A stretch of DNA of 64,000 bases from Novipirellula artificiosorum (GTDB lineage: Bacteria; Planctomycetota; Planctomycetia; Pirellulales; Pirellulaceae), in the NCBI RefSeq assembly GCF_007860135.1, contig NZ_SJPV01000018.1, forward strand, positions 1 through 64,000, written 5' to 3'. This document shows, one piece after another, positions 49,901 to 58,278 of the stretch. The position numbers and the translations under genes were made by a program. Under the pieces are notes generated by a model. The model searched no databases and had not been told where the DNA came from. It saw only the letters and a program-made list of their open reading frames with translations. The stretch's first letter is position 1; every line of letters begins with the position of its first letter.

Positions 49901-52657
49901 TCATCGGGTATTGTTTATTTCACTCTCCCGCAAGCGGCAGGGTGAGTCTGTGTCATCATACTGTAAGGCTTGACGCCTGGGTCGGTCCAACAGCCGAATC
50001 ACTGTTGCTCCCTGGTTGCTCTCGCGGCCATCAGCATGCACCGCGGTGACCTTGATCGTCATCTGGTCGACTTGTTCTAGGTCGGCGGATTTGTAGACGA
50101 AATCGGTGACTGTGATATCGGAAGCGATCAGCTCATAGTCCGGTGCGTTGCCGACCGCGCGGTACAGCTTGTACGACGCTGCATTCGCGGTGCCCGTCCA
50201 AGAGAGCTGGATCTCATCTATTGCAGATTCCTTGTTGATCTTAAGGTTCGTGGGCGCGATCACCGGAATGCAGACCGGGATGTCGGTGACTACATAGGTC
50301 TGGCCCTTGGTGGTTTTGATGCGGACTTGGTCACTGCCCTTGGCAACGAAGTCGACCGCCTGACCTTCCGCGGTCTTGATCATTGCCTGGGCGACGTTGG
50401 GGTACCTCAAGTCCAAGTCTCCGCCGGATTTGGACAAGACTTCCAACTGACTAGCGTGACCGCCGGTCCACTGTGCCGAGACCTCGAAGTTGCCTCGCGC
50501 CAATAGGCCTTGGTAGCTGCCCTGCGACCATGCCGCGGGCATTGCGGTCAACGGGGCCACGACGTGATCCTGGCTCTGGAGAAGCATCTCGGCGACACCG
50601 GCCGTGGCGCCGTAGTTCGCGTCGGCCTGGAAGAGCGGGCCGCCCCGGTGGTCGTTGAATAGGTTGTGCAGATAGTTTCCGCCCAACAGCGCCTCGTAGA
50701 ACGAGTAAGCCTCCTCGCCATCGTGAACTCTGGCCCACATGGCGATCCGCTCGGCGCGTGACCATCCAATATTGCTCTTATTGGTGCGTTTGGTCAGGCT
50801 GACCTTGGCGGCATCCAGCCAGGCCGGGGTCGTGTCGTTGATCAATTGGCCCGGGTACAACCCGAGCAGCATGGAGGTGTGCCGATGGGCGGGGTCGCCA
50901 ATCTCACCGTAGTACTGCTCCTGACGAAATTCCTTGATCTGCCCTGACTTGCCGATCTGGATCGGGTCCAGCAGCGGTAGCTGGGTCTTGAGTGTGGACA
51001 ATCGGCTATCGCTACGTCCCAGGATCTCGGCCGCCGTCAAGGTGTTGTGGTGGTTTTCGTAGAACATCTGCTGGTCGAAGGTGGTACCAACTGTATTCCG
51101 CAGTTTTTGTTCCGGGGACGAGGAAGGGTTGGCCAGCAGGATGCCGTCAACGTCTTTGACGAACCGGGATACAAAGTTGGCCTGGTCGTACATCACGGGA
51201 TACACCTTGTCCGCCAGCAGGGACGGATCGCGCGTGTAGTCGTAATAGTCCCAGAACATTTGAGCGATCCACGAACCTGTGCCGAAGCCTGCAACGATTG
51301 ACCTCCCAGGCACGTTGTACGGGTTGGTCCAGAACGGTCCTGCCCAGCCGTTGTCTCCACCTGGGTCGAGCTGCGAGGGATTGAACTCCTTAATGTACTG
51401 CGTGGCGTGCAAGCGCTGCCGAGGCACGAAGGCGTTGAAGTAGCCCAGATAGCATTCGAACAGCTCCGGCATGTTGGCACAGAAGGCTGGCGCGTAGGCC
51501 ATCTGCAGGTTGGTGTCGTGCAGGTACTGAGACGCCCACGGGGGATCGCTATAGACGTTCCAGATTCCCTGAAGATGAGGCGGGAGCGTGCCTGCCCTGG
51601 AGGAGCAGATCAGCAGATAACGCCCGAATTGGAAAGCGAGTTCTTCAAGGTAGCGGCTCGATTCGCCATCGGGGTAGCTATCGATCAGCTCGTCGGTGCA
51701 GATTGTCGGTTCCGCGGCACTAAGGTCAAGGCTCACCCGGCCGTAAAGCTTCGTGTAGTCTGCTTGATGGTTTGCCAGCAACTGCTGGTACGACTTCGCC
51801 GCCGCATCGCCCAGGTACCGAGTCACTTTGGCGTGGGGGTGGGGGAAACTCGATAGTTTGTCGGCGTTCTCTGTGGTCAGGAACACTTTGGGGTCGAACT
51901 GGTAATTGGTTCCGACCGCGAGCAGAATCACTGCGCTGTCGGCATCCGAAACGGTGATGGTTCCTTGTGACTTCGTATTGGCGGCCTTCATCGTCCCACC
52001 GGCAGGGATGACCTTAAACTGGCCCTCATACTTCACGTTGAAGTAGCTCATGACGCCGGAGAGCGTGATCGTGTCGTCCTTCGCGACAACAGATCCGGAC
52101 TTGCCGGATCCCAAAAAGGGGATGGTCGGGCGCAGTGTGAACGACAACGTTCCCGCCTTCGATGCACTCAAGCGGATCGCCATCACCTTGTCGGGGTAGC
52201 TGGTGAAGTATTCTCTCGAGTACTCCACACCGTCCTGCTGATACCTCACATGCGAGACGCCTTCGCTAAGGTTTAGTTCCCGCTCGTAGTTGCTGACGTT
52301 GTTGTGGCCGAAATCGAGAAAGACCTCGGCAAAGTTGTTCAGGCCTCCGTGGCGAAGGCCTCGGCCTTCCGTCGAGTCGTACAGGCTGTTTTCGGTGATC
52401 TGGATTCGTTCGCTTGCCGTGCCACCAAACACGTTGGCACCCATGTAGCCATTGCCCATCGGGATTGAACGATCGACCCAGCCAGCATTGCTGTCCGGGG
52501 CAGGAGCGTCGTACCAGAGCCGCAGATCCTTGCCAGGCCCCTCTGCGATCAACCCAGAGGAGGACTCCACAGCGGAAAGCTCCGGGGCGAACGCGATGCC
52601 CGTCCAGGCCAGCGTGAATACGGCAAAGGCGGCTGTCATTGACTTGCGTACAAACAT
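49901..52657 (-). CDS. GH95 fucosidase/galactosidase with C-terminal Fn3-like domain
   Basis: A secreted inverting glycosidase of about 918 residues. The N-terminal GH95 domain has 'LWYDAPAPDSNAGWVDRSIP', 'MGNGYMGANVFGG' and 'ERIQITENSLYDS'. The (alpha/alpha)6 barrel has 'DTNLQMAYAPAFCANMPELF', 'NGWAGPFWTNPYNVPG' and 'HRHTSMLLGLYPGQLI'. A fibronectin-III-like domain at the end contains 'LSWTGTANAASYKLYRAVGN'. The last 25 residues are translated from a CTCCCGCAAGCGG-type palindrome. The start is taken at ATG 52657, which has GGAG before it and a signal peptide after it. The frame is open further up to 52855 without protein-like content. Confidence 0.88.
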   Translation of the reverse strand: MFVRKSMTAAFAVFTLAWTGIAFAPELSAVESSSGLIAEGPGKDLRLWYDAPAPDSNAGWVDRSIPMGNGYMGANVFGGTASERIQITENSLYDSTEGRGLRHGGLNNFAEVFLDFGHNNVSNYERELNLSEGVSHVRYQQDGVEYSREYFTSYPDKVMAIRLSASKAGTLSFTLRPTIPFLGSGKSGSVVAKDDTITLSGVMSYFNVKYEGQFKVIPAGGTMKAANTKSQGTITVSDADSAVILLAVGTNYQFDPKVFLTTENADKLSSFPHPHAKVTRYLGDAAAKSYQQLLANHQADYTKLYGRVSLDLSAAEPTICTDELIDSYPDGESSRYLEELAFQFGRYLLICSSRAGTLPPHLQGIWNVYSDPPWASQYLHDTNLQMAYAPAFCANMPELFECYLGYFNAFVPRQRLHATQYIKEFNPSQLDPGGDNGWAGPFWTNPYNVPGRSIVAGFGTGSWIAQMFWDYYDYTRDPSLLADKVYPVMYDQANFVSRFVKDVDGILLANPSSSPEQKLRNTVGTTFDQQMFYENHHNTLTAAEILGRSDSRLSTLKTQLPLLDPIQIGKSGQIKEFRQEQYYGEIGDPAHRHTSMLLGLYPGQLINDTTPAWLDAAKVSLTKRTNKSNIGWSRAERIAMWARVHDGEEAYSFYEALLGGNYLHNLFNDHRGGPLFQADANYGATAGVAEMLLQSQDHVVAPLTAMPAAWSQGSYQGLLARGNFEVSAQWTGGHASQLEVLSKSGGDLDLRYPNVAQAMIKTAEGQAVDFVAKGSDQVRIKTTKGQTYVVTDIPVCIPVIAPTNLKINKESAIDEIQLSWTGTANAASYKLYRAVGNAPDYELIASDITVTDFVYKSADLEQVDQMTIKVTAVHADGRESNQGATVIRLLDRPRRQALQYDDTDSPCRLRESEINNTR

Positions 52658-52851
52658 CATTTCTCCAGAAAACTCATTCTGACTCGGTGTCCAAAGTGTC
52701 ATACTAACAACGTCCTGAATCATGGTGCAGAACCCTGGCCTTGGTATTTGCGTGACTAGGCCGTCTGTTGGTCCAGACACTTCTGGCTTGTTCGTTCCTC
52801 TGGTTTTCACAGGAGTGAAGATGACTGCGCAATAGGCAGTGAAGCTGTCTT

Positions 52852-53181
52852 TCACGAACTGCTCTCAGCGCCGTCTAGAATGACCTTGTGGCGATCACAC
52901 GATTGGCTGCGGAGTGTGACGTCGTCGGTCCTCAGCTCGAAGTAGCGTGGCATCATGTAATGTCCGTCCGCGACGAGGATAGTTCCCCCAGGCCGGATGT
53001 CACTTGCAGCCTGGAAGAGTTGGTCGACCGTCGACACCCGAATCACCTGCCCTTCAGGCGGTGGGAGCTTGGGAGCCGAGGGCAGCCAGGAGAAATCGGG
53101 CGGGGCTGCATCAACTGGAGCGACGAGGAACAGTAAAGCAGGAACGAGTGCGGCTAGGGCAGGGCGTTCTAGATTCAACAT
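52852..53181 (-). pseudogene. N-terminal stub of a right-handed beta-helix polysaccharide lyase
   Basis: The 109-residue product starts with a signal peptide ('LAALVPALLFLVAPVDAAPP'). It continues 'RVSTVDQLFQAASDIRPGGT' and 'ILVADGHYMMPRYFELRTDD', the first coils of a beta-helix as in PL6 alginate/chondroitin lyases. It ends 'KVILDGAESSS' after less than a fifth of the expected length. A deletion to the upstream region of the GH95 gene is the likely cause. ATG 53181 has GAGAGA 6 nt before it. Confidence 0.65.
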
Positions 53182-53288
53182 GGTAATTCTCTCTGTGGCT
53201 GATGAACTTCGCCCACGGTAACAAACGAGAGGTGAGTCAGGATCAAGAATTAGGCTAGGACGGACTCCCATTCCGTTATTCCGATCAA

Positions 53289-53601
53289 CAAAGAACGGCT
53301 CATCCGACGGAAGCGCGCGGAACCCAGGCTCGAGGTTTTTTGGAGGTATGGCTCCGGTGTCCAATGATCTCTTAGAAAAGAGTCCCCGACGGACGGTCGT
53401 CGGCCGGGAACCGGTAGCACCCTTGGCGCACCGTCGACCGGGATATCCCTTGTCAAGTTGCACCTCTGCAGAGCTCGACTCCGTTTCTCCCGGCAACTGC
53501 ACGGTAACAAGTGAAAATAGCTCCTGCCAGCAATGATTGGACACCGGAGAGATGCCTCGAAAACCTCCTGCGCACGCTTCCGCCGGATGAGCCCAAAGAA
53601 C
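53289..53601 (-). mobile_element. MITE-like element, copy 2, with perfect 8-bp target duplication
   Basis: A 297-bp unit (53297-53593), in inverted orientation to copy 1, is bounded by GGCTCATCC and GGATGAGCC. It is flanked on both sides by CAAAGAAC (53289-53296 and 53594-53601). The flanking identity shows insertion by a transposase that makes 8-bp duplications. The two copies differ at only a few dozen positions at most. No gene is encoded. Confidence 0.85.
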
Positions 53602-53869
53602 GGACTGGAAGTCCGTTCGACAAATTCGCGGCGACCCCGAGAATAACGAGTTGACGCGCTACTGGCCTGCAAATTCCGATCGCGTGCGAATGGCAGGCAG
53701 GATGGCGACCCCACGTCAGGCCGGATGCTTACGCCACGTTTCTATGTGCCGATTCGATGGAAAGAGAGCGATCACGGAACATCACGAGTACGGTGAGTGT
53801 TTTCGGGTAAAACCAGACTCGCCTTTCGACTAGGATAGACTGGGAATAGCTAACCGTACTCGATGTGAG
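53602..53869. other. Short intergenic stretch
   Basis: Contains a small palindrome GAACGGACTGGAAGTCCGTTC (53598-53618) right at the edge of the MITE and no gene that I can support. A TAGGATAGACT sequence near 53831 could be part of a promoter for the following gene. Confidence 0.35.
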
Positions 53870-54721
53870 ATGCTCGTCGCCGCGGCTAACACCGTGATCT
53901 ACAATGGCCAATTTGAGTTTTTCAACCACACTTCCGCTGATCGCTTCACCTGCGTTCGTACCATCCGTCCGTTCGCAGCATTCCTCGCGATGACGATTGT
54001 GCTTGGAGGATTCGGAAGCGAAGCCAGCACGCAAGAGATTGGTGAGCTTTCGATTCCCACGCTCGTCAACGAAGCGGCTGGAACTGCGGAGCCAGAAAAG
54101 GAGTTGGAGGAGGCATTGCGAGAGCTTGACTACCAGTTCGATCGTTGCTTTGCGTGGTGGGGCGAAGTTTACGACCCCGAAAGCGGTGGCTTCTTCTATT
54201 CCATCAGCAGCAAACGCAATCCACACTACGGCCCGTTTATCGAAGCGACGGCCAAGGCGATCCATGTCCTCGAGTGGACGGGCATGATGCAGCAGACTTC
54301 GCCAAAGTTCCGAGCGGGTGTGATTCGTTATTTCCAGAGTCGCCAAAACATGGAAACCGGCTTCTTTCGTGATCCCGACTACCAAAACACAATCGTCCTC
54401 TACAACACCGCCAATCTGCTGAATATTATCCAGTGCAACGGCGAGACCTTCAACCTGGAATTGCGAATCAAGATCGTACAGCGAAGCACGGAGATTCTGA
54501 GCACGATGCATGCCCAAAATGGCGGTTTTGTGACTCAGATCGGGAAAGCATCGCCGAGCCAGAATGGGATTCGTCTGGCGGATGACGTGCTTGAATCCAA
54601 TACAAACGCAACAGGCTTAGCGCACAAGGCTCGCAACCTACTGATTCAATTGGCAACTGGCAAAGACGAATCTTACCTCTATCGGTACAGTGACGACTTT
54701 TTAAAGGCGTTGCCGAAATAG
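53870..54721 (+). CDS. Exported protein, alpha-helical, family not recognised
   Basis: 283 residues. A hydrophobic segment ('FAAFLAMTIVLGGFGSEAST') near residue 35 may be the signal peptide, so the true start may lie downstream of the listed ATG. The mature part has 'ELDYQFDRCFAWWGEVYDPE', 'SGGFFYSISS' and 'YGPFIEATAKAIHVLEWTG'. 'VIRYFQSRQNMETGFFRDPD' follows, a helical repeat layout reminiscent of six-hairpin glycosidases. It is shorter than such enzymes and breaks off in 'YSDDFLKALPK', so it may be internally deleted. Neighbouring genes are chimeric remnants. Confidence 0.55.
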   Translation: MLVAAANTVIYNGQFEFFNHTSADRFTCVRTIRPFAAFLAMTIVLGGFGSEASTQEIGELSIPTLVNEAAGTAEPEKELEEALRELDYQFDRCFAWWGEVYDPESGGFFYSISSKRNPHYGPFIEATAKAIHVLEWTGMMQQTSPKFRAGVIRYFQSRQNMETGFFRDPDYQNTIVLYNTANLLNIIQCNGETFNLELRIKIVQRSTEILSTMHAQNGGFVTQIGKASPSQNGIRLADDVLESNTNATGLAHKARNLLIQLATGKDESYLYRYSDDFLKALPK

Positions 54722-54845
54722 AAATAGATGGGTTAAAGCCGTGCTTTGTCGTATCGAGAAACGCCAAGTCTTTCGGCGATACCGTGGATGCCGAAGCTCT
54801 TGGTGAGTTTCGTTACCGTACGAAGCAAATTAGCGAAGGCCAATC

Positions 54846-55091
54846 ATGTTCGCGTTCTCCCATTGCCCACCGTCGTTGCTTGCCCAAATCGTATCCGGCG
54901 ATCACAAAGGCACTGTCGAGTCGATCGAAGCTCGTGCGTCAAGCGAGGAAGCACTTGATGATGCCGGCATCGACATGCCATATCCGACCAACGTGATGTT
55001 GTTCCACTATCAAACCCAGCAGACCGGTGGCGGATGTCTTGGCGGTTGTGCAACTTCAGGTCGTCAAACTTCGCTTTCAGTTGTTTCGTGA
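54846..55091 (+). pseudogene. MscS-type channel C-terminal remnant
   Basis: The frame contains 'SSEEALDDAGIDMPYPTNVM' followed by 'LFHYQTQQTGG'. In small mechanosensitive channels the C-terminal cytosolic domain ends with ALDDAGIEIPFP..V.LFHDQTEETDG. Only this end segment is present, with changes in the DQTEETDG motif and an unrelated tail. The channel domain is gone. Confidence 0.55.
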
Positions 55092-55476
55092 TAGCCGTTA
55101 TAGCACCGCCTCGATGCATCGCCGGTTCGCGGCACTTGTCTTTCACGCGGTTTTCAATGTCAACTTCGAGACTCCTGTCATCCATGCGAGCGTAGCTACT
55201 CATTAACAGGGTTTTCAGCAGCTCTGCGGTGGTTTCGTCTTCGATCGTCGGCGAGGAAGCATCGGCTCCGAGCTGCGCGCAACAACGCCGCGATGACGAA
55301 GAGTTGCGTGTGGGGCGCTCGGTTGAATGTGATTGGTTTGTTCATAATAAATTGGTAGGCAATCGGCGTGCCAAGTGGCATCCGCAGCTTGCGTCTTTAT
55401 TGCAAACGGCCGTTTCGGCACAGAGATTGCACCTTTGAAATTGACCCTTGACTTCCTTCTCGCCGATTCGCTGACG
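55092..55476. other. Stretch with gene debris
   Basis: A minus-strand frame starting at 55203 ('MDDRSLEVDIENRVKDKCRE') reads like the beginning of a protein but soon runs antisense to the MscS remnant and loses sense. No complete gene, RNA or repeat is seen before the receiver-MarR gene. Confidence 0.35.
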
Positions 55477-56034
55477 ATGCCAAATTCTGCCCCACCCAAA
55501 CGATGCGTGATTGCTGACGATGTTCGTGCTTCGCGTGAGATCGTTGGCAAATGGCGTCGCGCGTGCGGGTTTGAGTGCCGAGTCGCGGAGAACGGCCAGG
55601 TCGCCTGGGAACTGATTAAAGAGCAGCCATCGGACCTGCTGGTGACCGACCTTGAGATGCCGGAACTGTGCGGACTTGAACTGCTAGAAAAGACTCGCCA
55701 AGCCGGCGATGAAAGCATCCGAAAAATGCCCGTTTTGGTGATGACAAGTCTTCACGATGGCCAGACGCTAAACATTGTCCAGCGGGCCTGCCACCCGACC
55801 GACTCGCGCGCAAAGATTGTGTCCCTTACGACAGCGGGAAAACGAAAGCTTCGTAAGCTGTGGAAGTGTCGTCAAACCATTCGCGACGATATGCAGGGGT
55901 GCATGACGCCTGATCAAGCGGATACACTGATTCCCCTGCATCAAAACATCGCTTCCACGCTCAATCAGGAAAAATTTCTTATTTTAGGGTCCATCCCTCA
56001 CAAAAAGCCATTGCATGTCGCTACGTCCCAGTAG
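55477..56034 (+). CDS. Chimeric receiver-domain / MarR-tail protein
   Basis: Residues 8-102 are a CheY-like receiver: acidic pair Asp14-Asp15, phospho-acceptor Asp58 in 'LLVTDLEMPELCGLELLE', and Thr90 in 'VLVMTSLHD'. Where the last strand, conserved Lys and final helix should follow, the sequence switches to 'HPTDSRAKIVSLTTAGKRKL'. This is the wing and dimerisation helix of a MarR regulator, continuing to about residue 170. The MarR HTH itself is absent. The protein is therefore a fusion of two broken genes, made in frame. Start ATG 55477 was chosen because the receiver begins just after it. Function is doubtful. Confidence 0.7.
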   Translation: MPNSAPPKRCVIADDVRASREIVGKWRRACGFECRVAENGQVAWELIKEQPSDLLVTDLEMPELCGLELLEKTRQAGDESIRKMPVLVMTSLHDGQTLNIVQRACHPTDSRAKIVSLTTAGKRKLRKLWKCRQTIRDDMQGCMTPDQADTLIPLHQNIASTLNQEKFLILGSIPHKKPLHVATSQ

Positions 56035-56069
56035 CGATAACCTATAATCACGTTTAATCAAAACTCTCG

Positions 56070-56459
56070 ATGATGAAGATCTCAGTTCTCTATCAGTCAA
56101 ACACAAAGAACACTCAGCGCATGGCGGAGTTGGTTGCTGGGGATGCGCAGCAACTTGACGATGCCGCAGTCCGGCTACCTAGCATTGACGAGGCCGACCA
56201 CGCCGATCTGGATTGGTGCGACGGACTTGCACTCGGCTCACTGACCAACTACGACTGCGTCAGCTGGCAGATGAAACAATGGTGGGACCAGCAGCCGATT
56301 GAGAATTGGGGACAGCGAGACGGCAAAATTGGCTGTGCCTTTTCTTCTGCGGGGGCTTGGGGTGGCGGCCAAGAGTGGACGGCAAGTATGATTCATGGAC
56401 GCAAAGAGGCGCATCCACTACAGCAGACTTATGAACGATTCAAAGATTTTGGCAAATAG
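56070..56459 (+). CDS. Flavodoxin-fold FMN protein (WrbA-like), internally deleted
   Basis: 129 residues. The FMN phosphate loop is 'VLYQSNTKNTQRMAELVAGD', followed by 'CDGLALGSLTNYDCVSWQMK' and 'AFSSAGAWGGGQEWTASM', the usual isoalloxazine-binding loops of the flavodoxin/WrbA family. After this, about 60 residues of the fold are missing. The end 'HGRKEAHPLQQTYERFKDFG' looks like a normal C-terminus of a related protein. Probably an in-frame deletion product with no activity. Confidence 0.65.
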   Translation: MMKISVLYQSNTKNTQRMAELVAGDAQQLDDAAVRLPSIDEADHADLDWCDGLALGSLTNYDCVSWQMKQWWDQQPIENWGQRDGKIGCAFSSAGAWGGGQEWTASMIHGRKEAHPLQQTYERFKDFGK

Positions 56460-56522
56460 CTCCAGCGTGATCACACAACCAACCGTTAATTTTTTCAACG
56501 ACTCCTACTCGAAAGTCTCTCA

Positions 56523-57893
56523 ATGTCTTCGTCCAACAAACTAAATCGACGTCACTTTTTGCAGGCCACATCCGCTGCTGCGGCGACCGGCGTTTTCGTA
56601 GGTTCCAGCAGTCTGTCTCGTGGCCAAGATTCACCGAATGAACGCCCCGTTTTCGCCACCATTGGGCTTCGGAACCAGGGGTGGACGATCACGGACAAAT
56701 CGACCAAGTTTGCGGACTTCGCCGCCTTTGCCGACGTCGACGCCAATGTGCTTGGAGCGATCAATGAAAAGCTCGAAAAGAAAACCGGCAAGAAGGCCGA
56801 CGGGTACAAAGACTACCGCGAGGTTCTCGATCGCGACGACATTGACGCGGTCATGATTGCGGCGCCAGATCATTGGCACACAAAGATCTCGGTCGAAGCG
56901 ATGCTTGCCGGCAAGGACGTTTACTGCGAAAAACCGCTAACCTTGACAATCGACGAAGGCAAGTTGATCGAGAAAATTGTCAAGCAAACCGGACGTGTCT
57001 TCCAGGTCGGAACGATGCAGCGAACCGAATGCGATCATCGCTTCCTCAAAGCGATCGCGTTGATCCGAAACGGCCGGATTGGCGAGATCAAAAAGGTCAC
57101 TTGTGGAATCAATGGTGCCACAGGCTCGCCGGTGATCCCGGCGATTGATGTTCCCGAAGGACTCGATTGGGATAGGTGGCTCGGCCCAGCGCCCAAAGTG
57201 CCATACCGTGCCTTGCCGGAGATGCGGAAAGGTTACGGTGGCGGTGTGCCGCTTTTTACCAATTGTCATTACGCATGGCGTAACTGGTATGAGTATTCCG
57301 GTGGTCAAATGAACGACTGGGGTGCCCACCATGTTGATATTGCGACCTGGGCTTTAGGTGCAAGCGATACCGGCCCGAGCAAGATCACACCCGTGAGCTA
57401 TTCGCTACCGGTGAAATATGAGAATGGCTATCCGACCGTCAGCGATCAATACAATTCGCCAACCAATTTCGAGATCCACGTCAACATGCCCGGTGACATT
57501 CCGTTGATCATTACCAGCGAGGGCGACAATGGCATCTTGTTCGAAGGAACCAAGGGGCGCTTCTTTGTCAATCGCGGCAAGTTGACGGGCAAACCGGTCG
57601 AGGAGTTGGAAAGCAATCCTTTGCCTGAAGACGCAGTGGAAGAAGTCTACGGCGGCCCAGTCAGCGAGAATCACACTGCCAACTTCATCGCTGCGATGGG
57701 TGCTCGTAAGCAACCAATCTCCGATGTTTGGTCCCACAACCGGATGCTCGAGACGTGCCACTTGGCGAACATCTCGATCCGCCTGGGACGCGAACTGAAT
57801 TGGGACCCAACCAAACGTGAGATCATCGGAGACGAACAAGCTAACGCATTTCTCTCACGCGTGAATCGCAAAGGCTACGAGACACGCATGTAG
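56523..57893 (+). CDS. Tat-exported Gfo/Idh/MocA oxidoreductase
   Basis: A 456-residue NAD(P)-dependent sugar or polyol oxidoreductase with a twin-arginine leader 'KLNRRHFLQATSAAAATGVF'. The Rossmann half has 'AFADVDANVLGAINEKL' and 'DAVMIAAPDHWHTKISVEAM', then the family signature 'GKDVYCEKPLTLTIDEGKLI'. The substrate half has 'GYGGGVPLFTNCHYAWRNWY' and 'QMNDWGAHHVDIATWALG'. This group is greatly expanded in planctomycetes. Likely works on sugars from polysaccharide breakdown. Complete and well conserved, in contrast to its left neighbours. Confidence 0.93.
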   Translation: MSSSNKLNRRHFLQATSAAAATGVFVGSSSLSRGQDSPNERPVFATIGLRNQGWTITDKSTKFADFAAFADVDANVLGAINEKLEKKTGKKADGYKDYREVLDRDDIDAVMIAAPDHWHTKISVEAMLAGKDVYCEKPLTLTIDEGKLIEKIVKQTGRVFQVGTMQRTECDHRFLKAIALIRNGRIGEIKKVTCGINGATGSPVIPAIDVPEGLDWDRWLGPAPKVPYRALPEMRKGYGGGVPLFTNCHYAWRNWYEYSGGQMNDWGAHHVDIATWALGASDTGPSKITPVSYSLPVKYENGYPTVSDQYNSPTNFEIHVNMPGDIPLIITSEGDNGILFEGTKGRFFVNRGKLTGKPVEELESNPLPEDAVEEVYGGPVSENHTANFIAAMGARKQPISDVWSHNRMLETCHLANISIRLGRELNWDPTKREIIGDEQANAFLSRVNRKGYETRM

Positions 57894-58278
57894 CTGAGAT
57901 CGCTTATGCCTGTGCCATTCAGTTCCGTGCATGCATCAGTCTGACACGACGTCCACGAATCGGTGCGGTTTCGACACTGATTATGGGCTCCGCGTATTTG
58001 AGGATGTAAGGGAAAAAAATGGCGATCGTGGTAGGTCTGTTCACAGACTCCGACAACGTCCAGCTTGGGGCCAACACGCACGGAGTTCCAGGGCTGGTAA
58101 GCCGAATCCCAGCAATGGAAGTTGTCGTGGTGAACCCCCATGGCCATGAAGGAGCGAGCCCGGCATGGGAACATCATCATCCGCATTAGCCCGAATGAGT
58201 GAGGTTAAAACCAGCACTGCGGCGATGGCCAATCGCCTGCTCGGCTGACATGGAAATTTGATTGGTAATCGAGGATGT
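57894..58278. other. Intergenic region with a possible minus-strand remnant
   Basis: On the minus strand a signal-peptide-like start ('SRRLAIAAVLVLTSLIRANA') at about 58235 is followed in another frame by 'RVGPKLDVVGVCEQTYHDRH'. This suggests a frameshifted and truncated exported protein. No frame is long enough to annotate as a gene. The stretch also separates the convergent oxidoreductase and GH10-GH43 genes; no clear terminator is seen. Confidence 0.35.

Noticed and set aside
52658..52855. Upstream extension of the GH95 gene to 52855
   Set aside because: The extra 66 residues precede a signal peptide with its own GGAG site; the ATGA contact with the lyase stub is probably coincidental after a deletion.
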